From positions 62,001 through 126,000 of the forward strand of contig JANPBT010000062.1 of NCBI GenBank assembly GCA_031430575.1: a stretch of 64,000 bases of DNA, in the 5' to 3' direction. Under the pieces are notes generated by a model that searched no databases, was not told the origin of the DNA, and saw only the letters and a program-made list of their open reading frames with translations. Position numbers and translations under genes: made by a program. Positions 61,475 through 64,000 of this stretch are shown here, piece after piece. The stretch's first letter is position 1. Every line of letters begins with the position of its first letter. The stretch comes from JANMDS01 sp031430575. GTDB taxonomy: Bacteria > Pseudomonadota > Gammaproteobacteria > Burkholderiales > Casimicrobiaceae.

Positions 61475-64000
61475 CTAGCAAACCCGATTGCGGCCTTCAC
61501 TTTTAGCGCGATAGAGTGCAGCGTCAGCCTGCGAGATCAAGGTGGCCAACGATTGCGTCTCCGAAGGCACACCCGCCGCCACACCGAGACTAATCGTCAC
61601 CACCGGACCTGCCGGCGAGTTGGGATGCGCAATCGCACAATTTTCACAAGCGAGCCGGATGTTTTCTGCGTGCCCCGTGGCGCTCGCATGATCAGAGCCC
61701 GGAATGACAATCATAAATTCCTCACCGCCGTAGCGCGCCGCGAAATCGCCAGCCCGGTTGGCCGCATCCCGGATCACATCTGCCACCGCCACAAGGCATT
61801 GATCGCCAGCGAGATGCCCGAGCGCATCGTTGTAGGCTTTAAAGGAATCGATGTCGATCATCACCACGGCTAATGGCGTTTGTAGCCGTAAAGCGCGCCG
61901 CCATTCCATCTCGAGCGTTTCATCGAGACGGCGTCTGTTAGCAAGTCCGGTAAGTGCGTCAGCAAACGATAAGCGCGAAAGATGCTCGTTTGCCAATTTC
62001 AGCGCTTCTGTTTTCTCGTTAACAACGCGCTCCATTTCGGCCTGTCGATTGTGGTGCTGGCGTGTGCGCAGCTGAAAAGCGCCGACGACGCTTGCGAGGG
62101 CCGCAAAAAGCGCAAGCGCGGCGAACCACAGCGTTTGGTAGAAACGCGGCTTGACCGTAATCGGCAGTGCTTCCGGGGCTTCTGACCAGCGCTGACCATC
62201 GATTGATGCGGCTAATCGAAAGCGATAGTCGCCGTGCGGAAGCGCTGGGAATGCAGCTTCGCGATTTTGTCCAGCATCGATCCATTTCTCGGTAATTCCC
62301 TCCATGAGATAGCGAAAACGCACACGATCTGCGTTCAGGAGCGTGCTTGCGGTGTAGCGAATTGAAAGCGGCACCGAGCCAGGAGGTAGGGTCACGCGCT
62401 CACCAATCGGCGTGCTTACACCGTTGACCATCACTTCTGCGAGCAGTGCGGACGGAGGATCTTCGGAGACTGGCAATCGCGCGGGATCGACAATGACCAA
62501 TCCTTTGAGTGAGGGTAGCCAGAGGTGGCCTTTGGTATCGATGCTACCGGCTGATTGCAGCCCACCGGCGAAGGTTGTACTGCGCAAAATATTGCCTGCG
62601 CCAAATCCGATCGCATTTATTTTTGGGATGCGTCCCTCCGCAAAATCGTCTAATTCAGCGCGCGCGATGCGGTAAAAGCCACGGTTGCACGTCATCCATA
62701 AGTAGCCGGCGCGATCTTCGAGGATCGTTTGCGCGGACGCATCCCACAGGCCGTCTTCGAGGCGTATAGCGCTAAATTTTCCATTGCGATAACGGTTCAT
62801 GCCGCCCCCGTTCGTGCCGATCCAGAGCGAGCCCGCGGCATCTTCGTAGAGCGAAAAAATCCACGAAGAAATCAAGCCGTCACGTTTTGTAAGCGTATCG
62901 AAGGCGCCATCGCGATAACGTACAAGCCCTTGACCCGCCGTGCCGATCCAGAGCACGCCGCTACGATCTTCGAGCATGGTCGCAATGCCCTCCTTGGGTG
63001 CGCCCGCTTCGCGCACTGGGGTAAAGTTTTTACCGTTGAAGCGTGCTAAGCCAGATGTGGTGCCTGCCCAGAGCGTACCCACTCGATCTTCAAAGAGTAC
63101 GCGGACATCGACACTTGGAAGACCTTTGGCAGTGCCATAGTTTTCAATTTTTCCGTCTTTGAGGCGGGATACACCTTCGGTATACGAGCCCATCCAGATT
63201 GCGCCATCGCGCGCCTCTAGCAAAGTAGAGGACTCATCGGTCGCTAAGCCGTTTTTTTGCGTAAATGCAGTGATCTGATTGCCGATGATCTTGTTGACAC
63301 CACCGCCTGCTGTCGCCGCCCACATCGCGCCGTCCCGCGCTTGGATGACTGAGCGCACGTTGTCGTGAGAAAGTCCCTCCCGCTTGCCGAGCAGGCCAAA
63401 AACGCGGCTACTCACGCGGCTCAGCCCGTTATTCCAAGTGCCTGACCATACGCTGCCCTCGCGATCAACCAGCATCGACCAAATATGGTCGCCCGCAAGC
63501 CCGGCTGAAGTCGAAATCGACGCAAAGCGGCCGTTGCGCATCAAGCTAATGCCCGCGCCCCACGTGCCGATCCAAAGATCGCCGACAGAATTGCGCGCGA
63601 GATAGGTCAGCTGATTGGTTGGCAGGCCATCGGCTACGCCGTAGACTTTAACTGCGTCGCCCTGCACATGCACCAACCCCGCCCCGGCAGTGGCCGCCCA
63701 CACGCCACCGTTTGGATCTGCAAGGACGTGCCGCACTTCTGCATGCGGAAATCCGTTAGCCGGATTCATCACTTTAAACTTCCGGGAGTCAAATGAGACT
63801 AAGCCGCCGCCAGTAGTGCCGATCCAAAGCGTTCCGGCTTTATCAAATGCGAGCGTGCGCAGGCGATTGGTGGGCAAACCATCGTCAACGCTATAAAGCT
63901 TTGAAACGCCGTTTTCCCAACGTACCAAGCCGTTTTCGGTGGCCGCCCAAACGGCGCCATCAAGCGCCTGCGCAAACGCCCATACTCGCCGCCTTTGCGT
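61475..64000 (-). CDS. Two-component-propeller sensor diguanylate cyclase (5' end outside window)
   Basis: The frame stays open to the window edge, giving at least 841 residues. Most of it is a ligand-sensing beta-propeller of repeated units (DGLPTNRLRTLAFDKAGTLWIGT type, at least ten). A Y_Y_Y domain (SIRYTASTLLNADRVRFRYLMEG), one membrane segment (FAALALFAALASVVGAFQL), a short coiled coil and a GGDEF domain follow. The GGDEF signature is GGEEF, preceded by an RAGD inhibitory-site motif, so it should make cyclic di-GMP under product feedback. The ligand is unknown. Confidence 0.9.
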   Translation of the reverse strand, partial: TQRRRVWAFAQALDGAVWAATENGLVRWENGVSKLYSVDDGLPTNRLRTLAFDKAGTLWIGTTGGGLVSFDSRKFKVMNPANGFPHAEVRHVLADPNGGVWAATAGAGLVHVQGDAVKVYGVADGLPTNQLTYLARNSVGDLWIGTWGAGISLMRNGRFASISTSAGLAGDHIWSMLVDREGSVWSGTWNNGLSRVSSRVFGLLGKREGLSHDNVRSVIQARDGAMWAATAGGGVNKIIGNQITAFTQKNGLATDESSTLLEARDGAIWMGSYTEGVSRLKDGKIENYGTAKGLPSVDVRVLFEDRVGTLWAGTTSGLARFNGKNFTPVREAGAPKEGIATMLEDRSGVLWIGTAGQGLVRYRDGAFDTLTKRDGLISSWIFSLYEDAAGSLWIGTNGGGMNRYRNGKFSAIRLEDGLWDASAQTILEDRAGYLWMTCNRGFYRIARAELDDFAEGRIPKINAIGFGAGNILRSTTFAGGLQSAGSIDTKGHLWLPSLKGLVIVDPARLPVSEDPPSALLAEVMVNGVSTPIGERVTLPPGSVPLSIRYTASTLLNADRVRFRYLMEGITEKWIDAGQNREAAFPALPHGDYRFRLAASIDGQRWSEAPEALPITVKPRFYQTLWFAALALFAALASVVGAFQLRTRQHHNRQAEMERVVNEKTEALKLANEHLSRLSFADALTGLANRRRLDETLEMEWRRALRLQTPLAVVMIDIDSFKAYNDALGHLAGDQCLVAVADVIRDAANRAGDFAARYGGEEFMIVIPGSDHASATGHAENIRLACENCAIAHPNSPAGPVVTISLGVAAGVPSETQSLATLISQADAALYRAKSEGRNRVC

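Overview
This 64 kb window is chromosomal DNA from a betaproteobacterium, most likely in the order Burkholderiales. The evidence is the gene orders pyrG-kdsA-DUF1330-eno-ftsB, accA-tilS, ribH-nusB-thiL-pgpA and rluC-HAD phosphatase-sppA, a Bug-type periplasmic receptor of the kind that expanded in Burkholderiales, and a long RNase E with an Arg/Asp-rich tail. It is densely coded and mostly housekeeping. I see no prophage, integron, CRISPR array or rRNA operon.

Layout. 1-10.3 kb: xanthine dehydrogenase small subunit (cut by the window edge), DUF2306 membrane protein, glycosyltransferase, tandem-DEP protein, large Orn/Lys/Arg decarboxylase, a REP hairpin, an orphan TIR-domain gene, a VapBC-type pair, DUF4826, HAD phosphatase and dusA. 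10.4-17.3 kb: a transglutaminase-DUF2126 / ATP-grasp-alpha-E / transglutaminase cluster. 17.5-26.9 kb: a flavoprotein and rne, then divergently rluC, gph-like and sppA, then ycaO and tilS. 27-34.7 kb: accA, manC, the ribH-nusB-thiL-pgpA-EamA run, a class II aldolase and a Bug receptor. 34.8-41.6 kb: zwf, a PBP7-type endopeptidase, an S9 peptidase, a GH13 enzyme and a soxA remnant. 41.6-47.7 kb: an IorA-like protein, grpE-usp-dnaK behind a sigma-32-type promoter, then a small accessory patch with an unknown gene, REP hairpins and a RAYT transposase. 47.9-64 kb: an oxalyl-CoA-ligase-like enzyme, a patatin-like membrane protein, a ketopantoate reductase, two tRNAs, pyrG to ftsB, a SpoU methyltransferase, a TadA-GNAT fusion and a large sensor diguanylate cyclase that runs off the right end.

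The outstanding feature is a short dispersed repeat, core CCTGCGGCGCAG (extended consensus near ATACCTGCGGCGCAGATT), found 43 times exactly on the two strands, about once every 1.5 kb. About 0.01 would be expected by chance. It lies inside coding sequences (24 copies, several reading frames) and is strongly enriched in the small intergenic space (19 copies). There it often forms inverted pairs between convergent genes that look like transcription terminators. Inside genes it writes the same short peptides (IPAAQI, SAPQV, CAAG, TCGAD, LRRR) into unrelated proteins, mostly at linkers and termini. This pattern resembles the DNA uptake sequences of Neisseriaceae and Pasteurellaceae more than a transposable REP family. 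I propose it as an undescribed uptake-sequence-like or otherwise genome-wide selected motif. The alternatives are RAYT-driven spread or an HIP1-like protein-binding or modification site.
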